DNA of 64,000 nt, taken from Pelobates cultripes. Its lineage: Eukaryota; Chordata; Amphibia; Anura; Pelobatidae. A program made the position numbers and the translations under genes. This document shows positions 12,301-26,500 of this stretch, piece by piece (positions within the stretch are counted from its first letter, which is position 1; the number at the start of each line of letters is the position of its first letter). The stretch covers positions 76,634,829 to 76,698,828 of the forward strand of contig OW240912.1 of assembly GCA_933207985.1 (NCBI GenBank), read 5' to 3'. The notes under the pieces are model-generated. The model searched no databases. It saw nothing but the letters and a program-made list of their open reading frames with translations, and had not been told where the DNA came from.

Positions 12301-15300
12301 CCACCTTCACCTATATTACATCTTCATTTCTTTTGAAAATGCTTCAAGTTGGATACATGTGAAACAGATAGTGATGAGGAAATTCTTGAGAGGATGCTGG
12401 ATTTGCCTCTACAGAAGCATTGCAGCAAGAAATTGTTCAGTATTCCAGAAGTAACTGAGGAAGAAGATGAAGAGGAAGAGAACCTTTCACCACCGGTATC
12501 TCTCAAGATGCAATCGTGTTGCAGTGTAGGTGCACAGAAATACCAGAACAGAAATACTCCTGAGACCATACCACCTAAATCAGTAAATGAATCTTGTAAA
12601 AGCTGGTCTACTGAAAATTGCCAAAAAGATTACCTTGCAAAATGTACCCATGCCCATTTTCTTGAGGAAGACTGTGTTGATGTTGACCATGACTGGTGTC
12701 TGAAAACAAAAGAGAGTACATTTCAATTTGATGGCCCAAAGCCTTGTCTATCTGGAAGTGCAATGTTGAATGCAAAAAGAAGTTCTTCTCAGAATGACAG
12801 AGCCCACTATTGGTCTGAGTCAAGCAAAAAGAGACTGGGTGATACACGTGAGCACTGCAGTCGTTTGGTTCCAAATTCCACCCAGGCTGGGCTAAATTCT
12901 CGCGGCCACCCTCAGAAGGACCAGGCAGCTTATGGTATCCCCAAAGAATTGTCCTCAAATAACCACAAAAGCTGTAAAGGCAAAACCAGAAAATATTCTG
13001 AAAGGCAGTCACTTAAAGCAAAAATACCAAGCTCTTGCAACTCAAGAAATTTTGAAATTGACGTAGAGTATGACACAGAAGATGAAGATGAACCTCCATT
13101 TCCATCTCCAGCACACTCTATGAACCAGAATGAAACTGACCTTTGGCAGTACAGTTCAAAGGCAGACCATGAAGCTTCCAGACATTCTGAGCCAATACGA
13201 AATATTCAGCAAAAGGCATTGAAGAGACAATTTAAAGTACAAAATAAAGCTGTGGAGTGTCTCAAAGGAACTAGTGCATTACTCCCTGGTCGTGAGATTC
13301 CTGGGCCGAAGTTTGACCGTGGAAAAGATAACCCAGATTGCAGGATTCAAAGCAATAAAACAGTGCGGATAACTGCATGGGACTGTGGTGGCAAGGTGAT
13401 ATCCAAGTCCCTAGTGTGTATATTTGTTCGCAGTTGTTTCCCCATCCTCCTCGTGTCTGATGGCATTTTTCGTGGCTGGAACTCCTTTGTTTGCTGTTTA
13501 TATGGTCTATGTGCTTTATTCCTGCCTCCAACAGCTGAAAGAATGTGTGAATGGAAAATTTGCACTGCTGCTCATTAACTGCTTCTGCAATAAATGCTTC
13601 TCTTAGTTATTTATTTAGAATGGGCAGACATACAGTATCTCTCCTGGAATTATTCACATTATTCTAAGTTTACATATTTTTATACTTTAATAATATGCAT
13701 CTATTGCATTGAGTGTTTTTTATTTTCATTTTTTTTTTTGACATTTAATACATAGAAATGTTGGTGCTTTACATTCAAAGTGAGAAAGTTTTATTGAACT
13801 TTAAATATTAAACTATGTTTTCACAAATATTTTGTAATTTGGAAAACCAGAGCCTCATTGTCCATCAATGGGGTGTATCTTTGATTTAACTGGCAATTAT
13901 ATGTTGTGATTTTTTTTTGAAAAGAACATGATTCTTTGTGTAAAATTTGCCTTCAATTTGCAAAATAACTGAATATGAAAAATAAAATTCCATTTTTTAT
14001 TTTTACATTTGTTTATTTTAACACATTTGACATGCAACTTAGATATGTTATAAACTAGAGCGGAGGAATACTGCATGCAGTCCTAGCACTTGTATCTGTT
14101 TGTTTTAGTACGCAATCTAGTCCTTGCTTGGCCTTGTGCACATTTTGCTACCGTTCATCATGCTGATTGTGTGTATCTGAGAACTTACAGGTCTTCACAT
14201 TGCTTCCAGGTTGATTGGAATGGAGAACCTAAAGCATCAAACCAGCCTGGTCTTTCCGAAGTATCTGCACCTGTTAGAACAAGAGCCAGTCCACGAGTTC
14301 GAGACTCTGAAACAGGTCATCTAGATGGGCTCCATTCAGAGCCTATTGTTACAAGTTTTTCAAAGCATGCTCTTAATTTACAATTCCCAATTCCAACTAA
14401 GCATATCTTTTCTCTTACAGGATCTGACCATTGTGCCTCCCCAGAATTTTTTCAGAAAAATAGTCCACAGGAAAAAGATTTTTCCTTAAAACGGAACACA
14501 GTGCGGATGTTTGTTGCACGCTTTGACTATGAACCTGCTACAATGTCCCCAAATCCTGATGCATATGAAGAAGAGCTTCCATTCAAAGAAGGACAGATTT
14601 TACAGGTAAGGGAAACAGGGTAAAAGTGATACAATATGTAAAGAGATAAATCATTAGTGCTGCTATTAAAACAAAAAGTGTCTACATTTATAAATACATG
14701 CATATTCATGCAAACAATGTTGCAGCCTACACTAGAGGCATAAATAAATGTTTTTAAATTGCATTAAACATTTTTAATTTTTTTTACATTTTGGTATGAA
14801 CTCATTTGTAGAGAATGAAATACTACGCTATTTAAAAAAAAAATAAAAAAATCTTATTTACCTAGAGAAATTAGGTTCTGCAACATATTTCGGACACAAT
14901 AGTTCTAGCTAAATATAACTTGACAGAAAAAAAAAACAGTTGTGCAGGTAATGGGAGCTATTTCCTACGGAATAATGGAACAAGTCAAATATAAGTTACA
15001 GAGAAGAGTGTTCATGAATTATACCATAGACGAAGACAATGATTTGCGTCGGGAGTCAATATCTGAATATAAAGATTGGAGTTAGTGGTAGTATTTTTTT
15101 TAAACTCTTTAGAGGTATTTTGAGGAAGTATTTTGTAAGTAATAAGAGGAAATGTCACTTTCGTAAAGACCCTCAAAGGTGATCTCTCTATTCGCAGACC
15201 GAGGGTGTCCATGGGGAGCAGTGGAAGGTAGATGTACTTACTTGAAGCTATCTTTTACAGCCACCCTCTTCTGCTCCTGGCGCTTCATTTACCACAATGT

Positions 15301-17487
15301 TAATGCTGTACTCTCACCCGTGTGAGTTCTACAGCATTGAGATTTATGGACAATCCCTCACGGCTGCAGATTATTCATACATCACATCTCTTCATAAGCG
15401 AAACAATGTCTGAATCCCACAGCTTTTACTTGTGACGGCTGCTGGGATTGGACAAAAGTTGACAGCGGAGGTACACATTTTATCAACTTTAGGCTTTACC
15501 ATAAGACAAAGTAGTCCTTTGGTAGCTTTCAATAAAATTAAAACACAGCCGGCATTAGTCATAATGATTATCAGGGTTATTTACTAAAGGGAGAATTCAA
15601 AGTGAATGTCAAATTTAAGACCAGAGAAATACCTTACATTTGAAATTCACAGTTAATTCTCACTTTAGTGAATAACCCTGTATATCTTTTTGAATTACTC
15701 AGAAGTGACAGAGCTACTTTAAGTTCAGGCGGAAGTGAAGAGATGTGATACAGTTCAGGAATAGCGGAATAGTCTTTTAAGCAAGAGAGAGAGATTTTGA
15801 TTTAGATTGTTTTTGGGAATGAAAAAAAAACCTGAGGAGTTTAGTTGTTCAGTATTTGGTAACAAGGGCAGATTTGTAGAAGGGACCAAATTTGTGGGGG
15901 GGGGCTTTGTAAATCCATATGAGAGTTCAAATTGTATTTCCGTTGCCCTATGAAGAAATCTAGGCCTTTGGACAGTGGAGCAGCAGGAAGAGTATGATTG
16001 ACTGATCAAGAAGAGCCAGGTGACAGCATTGTGAAAGGACTGGATTTGTTAGTTAGGAATGACTATAGGCAATTTAGTAGTAATTTAAGACAGACGATTA
16101 TTTGGAAGTTTGTTAGAATTTTGTAGCATTTATAGAAATAAAGGAATATTGGCTGTGCAAAGGCAAAACAATCAGGTTCATAATTTGAGCAGTCAACAAT
16201 ACAGTAACCCTGAGATTTTTGTTTAAGGAAAGAAAATATTGAGACTTTTAATGGTGATAAATTTAGTGTTTGATGCTATGGATAGAAGATGATTATGTCC
16301 GTTTTAGAGGGGTTAAGTTTAATTAAGTGATGGTGCATGTAAACATGTATGGTAGATCTACATGTCATAATATAAGAGGAAAGGAAGTGGAACATTTAGT
16401 TAGTATAGCTTCCGATAGGTCTGCAATAGAAAATCAACGTGCCTTAGTGCATACTGTTACTATACTCTAGAACAGTGTTTCCCAAACCAGTCCAAGATTT
16501 ATGTATTTCCTTGTTTTATTCCAATGGGGATACTAACAAAACCTGGACTGCTGGTGGGCAGGGCCGGACTGGGGACACAAAGCATCCCTGGAAAAAAATT
16601 TTATGCCAGCCCCATAAGTCACTGCGCCATATATTGTCACATGTAATATGTAAGGCTATGTCTTGCCACCCCAGATGATTGAGATAGATAGATTATGTAT
16701 ATATAGATATATTGCTTTTTCTGATATAAAATATTGGTCCTTTCAGAGTAAAATGTTTAATTGTACAGTAAGCATACTCACATGCAGACACAATCTCACT
16801 GACATCTCAATGACACACACAAGCTCATCGATACACACTCACTAGCAGGCACACATATGCAAGCAAGCTCACTCACTAGCAGACGCACGCGCGTACACAC
16901 AGTTTAGTGTAGTGGTACTGGTGTCTATAGCATGTCCCTACAGGCTTTTCAACGTAAACACTGGCTTTTCAGAGAAAAAGCAGTGTTCACATTGCTTCAA
17001 AATGACACCGTTCGTGACAGTCACTCAGATGGTCACTAGAGGTGCTTCCTGTGTCAGTGCACCTACATTCAGGGCCTCCACACTCTGGATGCGCTGAACG
17101 TTCCCCATAGAGATATATTGATTCAATGCATCTCTATGAGGAGATGCTGATTGGTGTAGCATTTTGCAGCCAATCCTATGGCAAAGCATTGGATCGGCTG
17201 AGATCATCAAGCTTGATGATCTCAGCCATAGAGGCAGGGCCAGTTGAAGGGAGACCAGCACGCTGCGTGGGGGGGAAAAAAAGGTTGAGCAAAAACACTT
17301 TTTTTTAATCACACATAAACACAACGTGACAGACACAGAAACACACATATACCATGACAGATACACACCCCATTACAGACACACACACACACACACCATG
17401 ACAGACCGTGACACAGACAGACACACACCCCATGACAGACACACCATGAGACAGACACACACACACACCCCATGACACAGACAGAGA

Positions 17488-17522
<35 letters not shown>

Positions 17523-20500
17523 CCCCCCCATGACACAGACAGACACACACACACACACACCATGACACAGACCGACAAACTGACATTCATTACTACTACC
17601 TGCCAGGGGGTTCACGCAGTGCAGACGGCTGTCTGTGCTGGCGACTGCTGGGGCACCTGTGCTGGCGGCCGCTGGCGACTGCTGGGGCACCTGTGCTGGC
17701 GGCTGCTGGGGCACCTGTGCTGGCGGCCGCTGGGGGAGCTGCACTGTCTCATTCAGCCCTCGAGCGCTGCTGAATGAGACCGCAGCCAGAATATGTCATA
17801 TTCTGGCTGCGGTCTCATTAAGCTGCACGCTGGGAAGCAGAGCCAATGCAGCTCCCCCAGCGGCCACCAGCACAGGTGCCCCACCACACCCAGCGGTTTG
17901 CCGGTATCCCGATGGTGGGTCTTGAGGACTGGTTTGGGACACGCTGCTCTAGAACATCCTTAATTCTTCAGTGTCCCTTTATTAAAGTGCGCAACCGATT
18001 CAGAGCAATGCTTCCACTGTTAACTGATCATTGTCAAGCTGACCAAACACTACCAGTTTACCAGTTGAAATATTGCTCTGCATCTTTCATGCACTTTACA
18101 AGGAAACTATAGTGCCCTCTCCCTCACAGAGGGCTAGGGCTGCATAGGCAAAGTGATTTAACTCTTAAATGGCAGAGAATTGAGCAGTGAGACTTCAGGG
18201 ACATGATTGATACACTCATACTGCTTTATTAAAGGAACACTATAGTGTCAGGAATACAAACATGAATTCCCGACCCTATAGTTTTATTAACAATATTTAG
18301 GTTTCCGGCCCTCCGGTCGTTTACTCGCAAATCTTCTAGAACTGCGCGGGTCTTGTTGTGTCTGACCCCACCCCTGCTCCGACTCCTTGGCTGAGTTCAT
18401 CATATTTTATTGTAAATAATAACAGTATCCCAGTGAGACACACAAAAAATAATAGATACTCAAACACCTTAGTGAGTTTTCCCTTTACCCTCACAACAAA
18501 CTTAGAAATACATACAGTATAAGGTGGAGTATCTTACGATATGTCAGTCTCTCATGTGATATACAGCAGTTTGTGATGAATGCAATATAAATAATAATAA
18601 AAAGAGGAGTTTAATACTAGGAAATATCTAGTGTATAAAAACAATATAAAATTCTAATAATAAAAAACTGAAAGAGATAAAAATACAAAGTTGCACAATA
18701 TCTTAATTTCTGGTCAAATTTGATATCACGATTAAATAGGGTGAATAAACAGTGTATATTAAAATAAATAATGTAGTGTGAAATGACCAACATTCACTTA
18801 AATCATTTTAATAATCCAGATTATAACCATTATACTCTTAAATGGGTAATCAATTGTACCTAGTGAAAATGGAAGGCAACAGAAAAAAAAAATTTTCATT
18901 AAAACTTGTATAAAAAAAAATTTTCTAAAAAGTTTTATTTGTATATAAAAAAGTTATTAAAAGTAGCAGACCTCAAAATCAGAGTGTAAGCCATGGGGGA
19001 TTAGGGTTTTAAAATTATAAATAAAATGCATTTCTTCTTTACCCAATATTTTAATATAATTACCCCCTCTCCAATTTCTTTTTACTTCCTTTATTGCACA
19101 AAAAAACAGATTATCTTGTTTTTGGTTATGAGTCTCTTTAAAGTGTAAGGACATGCTGTGGGTTTCTAAGCCATTTTTAATATTGCGAATATGTCTGGCG
19201 ATCCTAACTTTCAAAGGTCGAATGGTCCTTCCTACATATATCAAGTTACAGGGGCATTTCAAGATGTATATAATGCCCTTTGTATGGCAAGTTAGGTGGT
19301 CTTAATAGTGTATGGCTTATTAATTATATGTTCTATAGTTTCTAAAACGAGGTGAAACGCGTTTTGCACCACTAAGGACTATTTAAAAGTCTTACCTTCA
19401 AAACTGTAAGGTCTTGATTTTATTTATTTTGTTTATTACTTATTGTGCACTTTTAATAAAGCACTTTATTTTCATACTTACCTTTGAGAGGATACCTCAT
19501 TACTTGAAACCTCCTGGCAGTATAAAGAAGGGAGTGGGAACCTTGATATCCCACAGAGCTGGAAAGTTGAGCCTTATCCAAAGGCTCCTTATTTGTGAGT
19601 GAAATTACATCCACTTTTTGCACTTTATAATTGTATACAGACAATATTGCACTATTATGTGTCCCATTTTGTTTTATCTCTAGAAATATTTATTATTGTC
19701 AGCTATTCGAATAAGAAGATACTCCACCTTATACTGTATGTATTTTTGAGTTCATCATATTTGACTTTCTCAGCCAATCCAATTGCCATAGGAAAGAAGT
19801 GGAAAACTATTGTGCATGCGCTGCAAAACGCTGTACTGTGTCTATCAGCATCTCCTTATCTCCTCCTTGAATCAATGCATCTCTATGGGGAATGTTCAGT
19901 GGGATCCGTCCACACCGTTCCTGCTTCAGTCCACTCTGACAGGATTAAACTTGTGCTGCTTCTTTTTATACTGTCCCAGTTTCCAGCTCTTTTACTGCTT
20001 GCAAGCTTTAACCAATCCCATGCCAGTTCTAGTCCCCAGAAACAGTTGTCATCAATTCTGCCCAGATTCCTGTCTACGTAACCAACTACCACAAAATGTA
20101 AAACTTCCTCACATTCAAATCCTAGAGAAGACATATTAACGCGTGTTTGCTTCTTAATTGAGGTTTCTTAAAAAAATAAACACCTTGTGAATAAAATAGC
20201 GATCAGAAAATAAAGATGCATAAAAAAAAGTTAATACAAAAGTGTTAATATGAGAGGATACAAATAAGTAGGAAAAAGCCGCCAATTTCACAAAAGGCAT
20301 GTCTATACTTCACTTATCCTATCTGATATGCTAATGCAACCTACATTATTCTTTGTGCTTTTTAACCATGTGTTTAATAAATATTTAGAAGGATCAGCAC
20401 TATGGCACTGTGATTTTGTATTCCTTACCTGTTACTAGATAAACTATATTGGCGTAAGATTAGATTGATTTTTTGGGGGTTTGCTTTTTAATTTTTTGTT

Positions 20501-23500
20501 ACTATTTTCATCTTTATTTTCTTATTTTATTGCAATTTACTTATTCTGTTTTACTTGTATTTTTTCTGCTTCTTTATATGTTTCATTCAGATTGTGTTTT
20601 TTAAAATTCTTTTTGGTCTGGCTTTGCTTTGTTACTCTAGGCTTAAAGAGACTGTATACTCTTCAAAAAAACTTTAGCTCTATTAAGCATGTTTGGTGTA
20701 TAGATCATACTCCTGCAGTCTTACGGCTCAATCTGCTGCCATTTTAAACTTAAATCACTTTGTTTATACAGCCCTAGCTACACCTCCCTACATGTGACTT
20801 ACACAGCCTTCCTTCCTAAATACGTCCTGTAAAGAGTCATCTAATGTTTATACTTCCTTTATTGCACAGTCTGTTTAATTTAGAATTTCTTTCTCCTGTT
20901 CTGTTAATAGCTTGCCCTGACCTTGCATGAGTTTCCTGTTTGTAATGAAAAGTTTTTATCTCCTGCTTTGTAAATTGAACTTTAAAGTAAGTTGCATATG
21001 AAAATGAAACAGTTTTGTTTTCATGCAAACTGTCAGTCACAGCCAGGAGAGGTGTGACTATGGCTGCATAATCCCAAACAAAAGTGATTTAACTCCTAAA
21101 TGGCAGACAATTGAGCAACACTGTTTCATTAAGCTACAGTTGTTTTGGTGACTATAGTGTCCATCTATTTTGGAATTGTTGTATGGTCACACAATCAGTC
21201 AATGTGGCAATTCATGTAATGAAGTATTCGATTCACTTGTGTATATTGATTAACCACATAGTGATATTTTATATATATTTTAGTATAAGTTACTGCTAGA
21301 ATATATTAGACTATTTTCTGATACTAATTTCTAAGTAGCCAAATATTACTAGTACAGTGTACAAAATGAAGGAAAACTGATTGTAATGTTTCAGGTTTTT
21401 GGTGATAAAGATGCAGATGGATTTTATCGCGGGGAATGTGCTGGGAAAACAGGATACATTCCCTGTAACATGGTTTCTGAGTTACATATTCAGAATGAAG
21501 ACATGAGAGTAGAGCTGGTGCGAAAGGGGCATCTACAGTTCGCTTCCTTACAGAATAATTTTGGTAAGAATGTTGGTTTGTATCCATAATAATATAATTT
21601 TTGGGTGATACATAAATTGTGTCTGATTGTGATAGTGTCAAAATGTGCATGAGTTTTGCAAGACAAACTGGATATGCTTTGTTATGTAACTTATTTTTTT
21701 TTTTTTTTTCATAAACATTATCCATTCTACTGTCCCCAGAAAGCACAATAGTATGTCTCCTCTTAGTCTGGTGTTAATCTGGTGTTTCAGTGGGTCTTCA
21801 GTGTTTGCAACTATCAAATAATAACCTTTGTGCCCTGGCATGTTCCTTCAATAAATAACCTTCCCAGTGTAGTGCAAATGGTTTCTTTATACTTGGAAGA
21901 GTGTAATGAAGGTGGTTGACATGTCTGTTTGGTTACAAATGGAGAATGTGTCACTAAACTGATTTTACAGTTGAGTAAATGCCGTAGATGTGGGCATTAG
22001 TTTTCAGACTAAAATGTTTTCGTATAAATTTTCGGCAATTCATTCATACTTCTGAAAGGCAAATTGATGAATGTGACATCAAGTTAAACAGAGAACCAAC
22101 CTGTGCTAGGTCTCCCTTTATTGGATTGGCAACTGAGCAGCAAAAGCTACCCAGTCGCAAGCTTGCTTTTCTCATTACATTTCTGACCATGCTGTTAAAA
22201 GAAAAAAAATTACATATATAATAAATAAAAATGGAGAACTGCATGACTGACACATTTCTTAACTATCTAATCGGAGACATATGTTTTTGTATCTATTTTC
22301 TTTCTTCATGAGTCCATGTCAGTGCTGTACTTTCACACATGTTCGAATTCAACACTAATGTCTGTGGAGGAGACCGCTGGAATTTCCATAGACAGTGCCT
22401 TTTTCCTCACAGCCGTCACAAAACTTGACCTGTCATGTTTGGTCAGTCGTAGACAAAATACAAAAGATAATGTAGTCCCTACTTTGTCTTGTTTTTTTAA
22501 TTAATTTTTTTGCTTGTGAGCATTTCATAAAGACTTTCTTTTTGAAATACTATTTTTTGGGGGTGACAGGGCCACTATTATTACAAATACCAAAATTTTA
22601 TAAGAGTACTAACTGGGGAGCACCACAGCTTATAGTGGGTTTCCAGAATGTTTACCAAGGAAGAAAAAATATTATATAACAAATAAAAAAAAAAGGGACA
22701 CTTATTTATTTTTTTATTTATAAAATATTTTACCAGGATGAATACATTGAGATTTCTCTTGTTTTCAAGTATGTCCTGGGTCCACAAAACATTGCATTGT
22801 TAAAATAGGATACAATATTACAAAAATACAATATGCAAACTATATAAATTTTAAAAATACATAACAGGTAATAAATATATTCAACCATGACAGGTGCCTT
22901 CTGTGCTGAGGTATCTCTTTTATTTTAGATTGAATGGAGATTTGACTCTGTCTCTGAGGTTATTCCATAATTGCGGTGCTCTGTAGGAAAAGGAGGATCG
23001 AGCCACTTTATTTTTGTATTGCGGTATGCTAAATATCGTGCTAGTACTGTATCGGAGGTTATAGGAGGTGGGAACAGCTGGGGAGAGCATTCTACTCAGG
23101 TGGGGTGGGAGCTTCCCAGAAATGCTCTTATGCACAAGGCTGGAAAGATGAAGAGTGCGTTGGGATTCCAGCGACAGCCTGTTTAGCTCTTTTAACATGT
23201 CACAGTGGTGGGTCAAGTAATTACATTCTAGTACAAAGCGGCAGAATGAATTCTATAACGTATTAAATGATCACTATAGGGTCAGGAACACAAACATGTA
23301 TTCCTGACCCTATAGTGTTAAACCCACCATCTAGCCCCCCTGTTCCCCTCATGCCTTCATAAATATAGCAAAATATTAATGTATTCAAGCCTGAAGCTGT
23401 AAATCTGCATGCTGTTTGCCTTTGAAGAACAAGCTGTCTGCTGACATCAGAAGTGGTAGCCTGATCCAATCACAGTGTATCCCCATAGGATTGGCTGAGA

Positions 23501-26500
23501 CTGACAAGGAGGCAGATCAGGGGCAGAGCCAGCATGATTCAAACACAGCCCTGGCCAATCAGCATCTCTTCATAGAGATGAATTGAATCAATGAATCTCT
23601 ATGAGGAAAGTTCAGTGTCTGCATGCAGAGGGAGGAGACACTGAATGTTTGGATGCATTTTCGGCAGCCAGGACTCAGGAAGGATCTCTAACAGCTATCT
23701 AAGGGGCGCTAGTGAAAAGACACTGAAAAGACAGTGTTTACAGCAAAAAGCCTGAAGGTAATGATTCTACTCACCAGAACAAATTCAATAAGCTGTAGTT
23801 CTGGTGACTATAGTGTCCCTTTAAGTTTATTAAGGTGGGTTTGCAGTGCGGGTGCATACACTACATCCCCATAATCAATGACCGGCTTTAGCATCTGTTT
23901 GCTTACTATAGGGCTTAGGCAGAATATGTTTCTGTACAGGACACCTAGTTTTGGGTAAAGTTTTGCAGAGAGTTTTTCAATGTGAAGGCCAAAGGATAGA
24001 CTGGGGTCTAGCAACATACCTACATATTTAAAAGATCAGACTGCTGTCCGTGTGCTATTTGAATTTTTTTTTATACACAGTTGTTGATTTTGTAGTTTAC
24101 CTAATTTAGGTACAGTTCCAAAGATCATTGTAACGGTTTTGTCAGTGTTTAGGAAGAGTTTATCCGCTATCCAATTTTCTACCTCTGTGAATTGGTTTTG
24201 GAGCACAGCCTCAAGCTGCGGTAGCTTGGTTTACTAGCCTAGATTAGTGTTGTCTGCATACATGTGTAATGTTGAGGATTTGCAGACGTTAAGCAGTTCA
24301 TTTATAAAAATAGTGAATAGCAGGGGGCAGAGTATGGAGCCTTGGGGAACACCACAAGTGACTGGAAGAGTGAGGGAAGCGCTTTCAGAAATGACCACAT
24401 ATTGCAATTTGGTCTGAAACATACGATCGAAACCAGGTTAGCGGACGATCACCAATGCCTGAGTTTTTACGTTTTTGCTAAATAATTCCATGGTCTACTG
24501 TGTCTTGGCAAAATCAAAGAAAATGGCTCCAGTTAAGTCTCCTTGTTCCATGCCAATTTGGATGCCATTGCAAACGTTTAAGAGGGCAGTCGAAGTTGAG
24601 TGATTTGGACAAAAGCCTGATTGATCAGGGGTCAGATAATTTGATCGTTGATAATATTCACATAGTTGCGTGTGGAGCAATGATATTGGGCGATAGTTAG
24701 TTACCAAAGTATTGTCACCACTTTTATGGATAGGTACAATTTTTGCAGTCTTCCAAAGTTTGGGTATGTATCCTGACACCAGAGATTCATTGATAAGGGT
24801 AGTGACTGGTTTAGCAATTGCTGGCACACTGAGCTTCAGCAACATTAGGGGGATTAGATCTGGTCCACACTGGTTTTTCATTATTAAGATGTTTATTAAC
24901 GACACTAACAGGCACAGGTCTAAAATTGAATTTCTCTATATGAGGATTTTAAAGATTTGGCAGAGCCTGATCTTTATTTGTGGTCTGTAATGAGTGCAAT
25001 TTGCTTTCTTAGCAACCAGGGTGTTAGCACATCCAACAAAATAATTATTAAAGGCATTTGCTACATCTTGGGGGACTTGCAGTGTTTGGTTGTCCATTTT
25101 GACAGTGGAGGGTTGGGGATGGATTGTGGGGGTTTGTATGCTATATGCTATTTATGATTTTCCAGAATTGTCTTGGATTTGTTAGGTTGTTTTTCAAACT
25201 TTCACTGAAATATTGGGGCTTTGCCATTTTTGTTTTTGTGCATGCATTTCACCATTGTCTGTAAGTACAGTGATCGTTCACGGAGCCAGTATGCTTGAAC
25301 TTTGACCACAGTGAATCTCTAAACTAGTACATTTGAATGAGGTCAGCTGTAACCCAGGGCAGGTGTGTCCTTTTTAGTTGTACTTTACGCAGAGAGGCTT
25401 GCAAATTCCAAACACAAGCAAGAGCTCGGACTGAAGAAATGCAATTGCAGAGTCTAAATCTGGTATTAAACCTAATCTTTGCCATGGTGTGTTCTTGAGA
25501 TTGTTTAGAAAGAATTCAAGATTAAATTGTTTGAAAGACCTGGTGATCATAATCTTGGGAGGGGATTTAGTGGCCTTTATTTTGCGTATGCAGTACACTA
25601 GACGGTGGTCACTGAAACTGTTAGGGAGAACACCCGCCTCCTGGGCTCTGTCAGGACAACTGGAGAGAATCCTATCGAGCAAGATATGGTTCTGGCTTTT
25701 AATACTAATGCGTGTTGGGGAGGAAATGAATTGTGTTAGCTGCAAAGTCTTAAACAGCGTACATGATTTATTATTTTTAGGTTTCAAAAACCAACAGTTA
25801 ACTATTTTGGTTTTAAGCTACAGTTTCACTTAGTAGTTGGGCTATGTCCGAAAGGGAGTGCACCGGAGAGCTAAGTGGGCGGTAGATTCCAGCAACAATG
25901 ATAGTTTTACTGAAAACGATCTCAATTGTGCCAGAAAGGAAATCAAACAAAGTAGATGGTGGGAACCGCACTCATTCCCAGCGGCCACGGGTGCTTCAGA
26001 TCAAGACCAGCAATCCCAGAATAATAGGCAAAGAAGAAAGACTCACATGCACTCAGAATTCAAGCCACAGGCAGTTTTATTGTAACAGAATGCAACGCAA
26101 CGTTTTGACCATAAAGGTCTATATTCAAGAAAGGAAATCAAAGACAGAAGGGGAGTTATAGTTTTTTTAAAGGAGTACATTTTATGGACTTGTTAACATA
26201 AATAACATAATAATACTTGCTTTTATAGAAGCTACAATACCTTGCATGATTATTCACCCACTTGGGGGGAGTGTGTAGTAACATTGAATCAAAATAGATT
26301 TCGAGATTTGTATAATTTTATTGTGCCATACCCTTCAATTTTTATTATTAAAGGAACGCTATAGGGTCAGGAGCACAAACATGTATTCCTGACTCTATAG
26401 TGTTAAAAAAAAACACTCTCTAGCCCACCAGGGTCCCCCTTGCTCCTAAATATAGTAAAATCTTACCTTTATAACAGTCTGCTGGTGCTGGCTCTGCCCC

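Larger units (their letters stand above)
16473..17946. mobile_element. Non-autonomous hAT element with perfect 8-bp TSD
   Basis: The ends are inverted: CAGTGTTTCCCAAACCAGTC at 16473 and GGACTGGTTTGGGACACGCTG at 17946. CTCTAGAA occurs directly before (16465-16472) and after (17947-17954): an 8-bp target duplication, as expected for hAT. The 1,474-bp interior has no transposase. It holds a T2-like fragment (about 16,905-17,300), a CA-rich microsatellite (17,370-17,575) and a GC-rich inverted repeat (17,640-17,885). Confidence 0.88.
22690..26200 (-). mobile_element. Antisense L2-like LINE, fragmented
   Basis: Read on the minus strand, protein pieces occur in LINE order. An endonuclease segment (about 25,950-25,374) contains IVAGIYRP and [10 protein letters not shown] segments follow: [17 protein letters not shown] (24,700-24,800), [20 protein letters not shown] and YADNT (24,234-24,350), and [20 protein letters not shown] (23,960-24,017). 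The C-terminus contains [12 protein letters not shown] (22,930). The catalytic YADD is changed to YADN and frames are broken. The 3' tail at 22,700-22,900 resembles TTTATAAAATATTTTACCAG, often seen at frog L2 ends. A T2-type MITE and a short Penelope-type insertion lie within it. Confidence 0.82.

Noticed and set aside
14191..14209. Alternative upstream acceptor (GAACTTACAG) for the SH3-II exon
   Set aside because: Using it would add 19 nt and break the reading frame.
17305..17744. Three minus-strand open frames of about 93-123 codons
   Set aside because: Composition artefact of CA repeats and the neighbouring GC-rich tandem repeat.
19352..19385. GTGAAACGCGTTTTGCACC in the Penelope-like element as a second hammerhead
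   Set aside because: It has the GAAAC box and minimal stem III look, but no acceptable CUGANGA box is found on either strand at the right distance.
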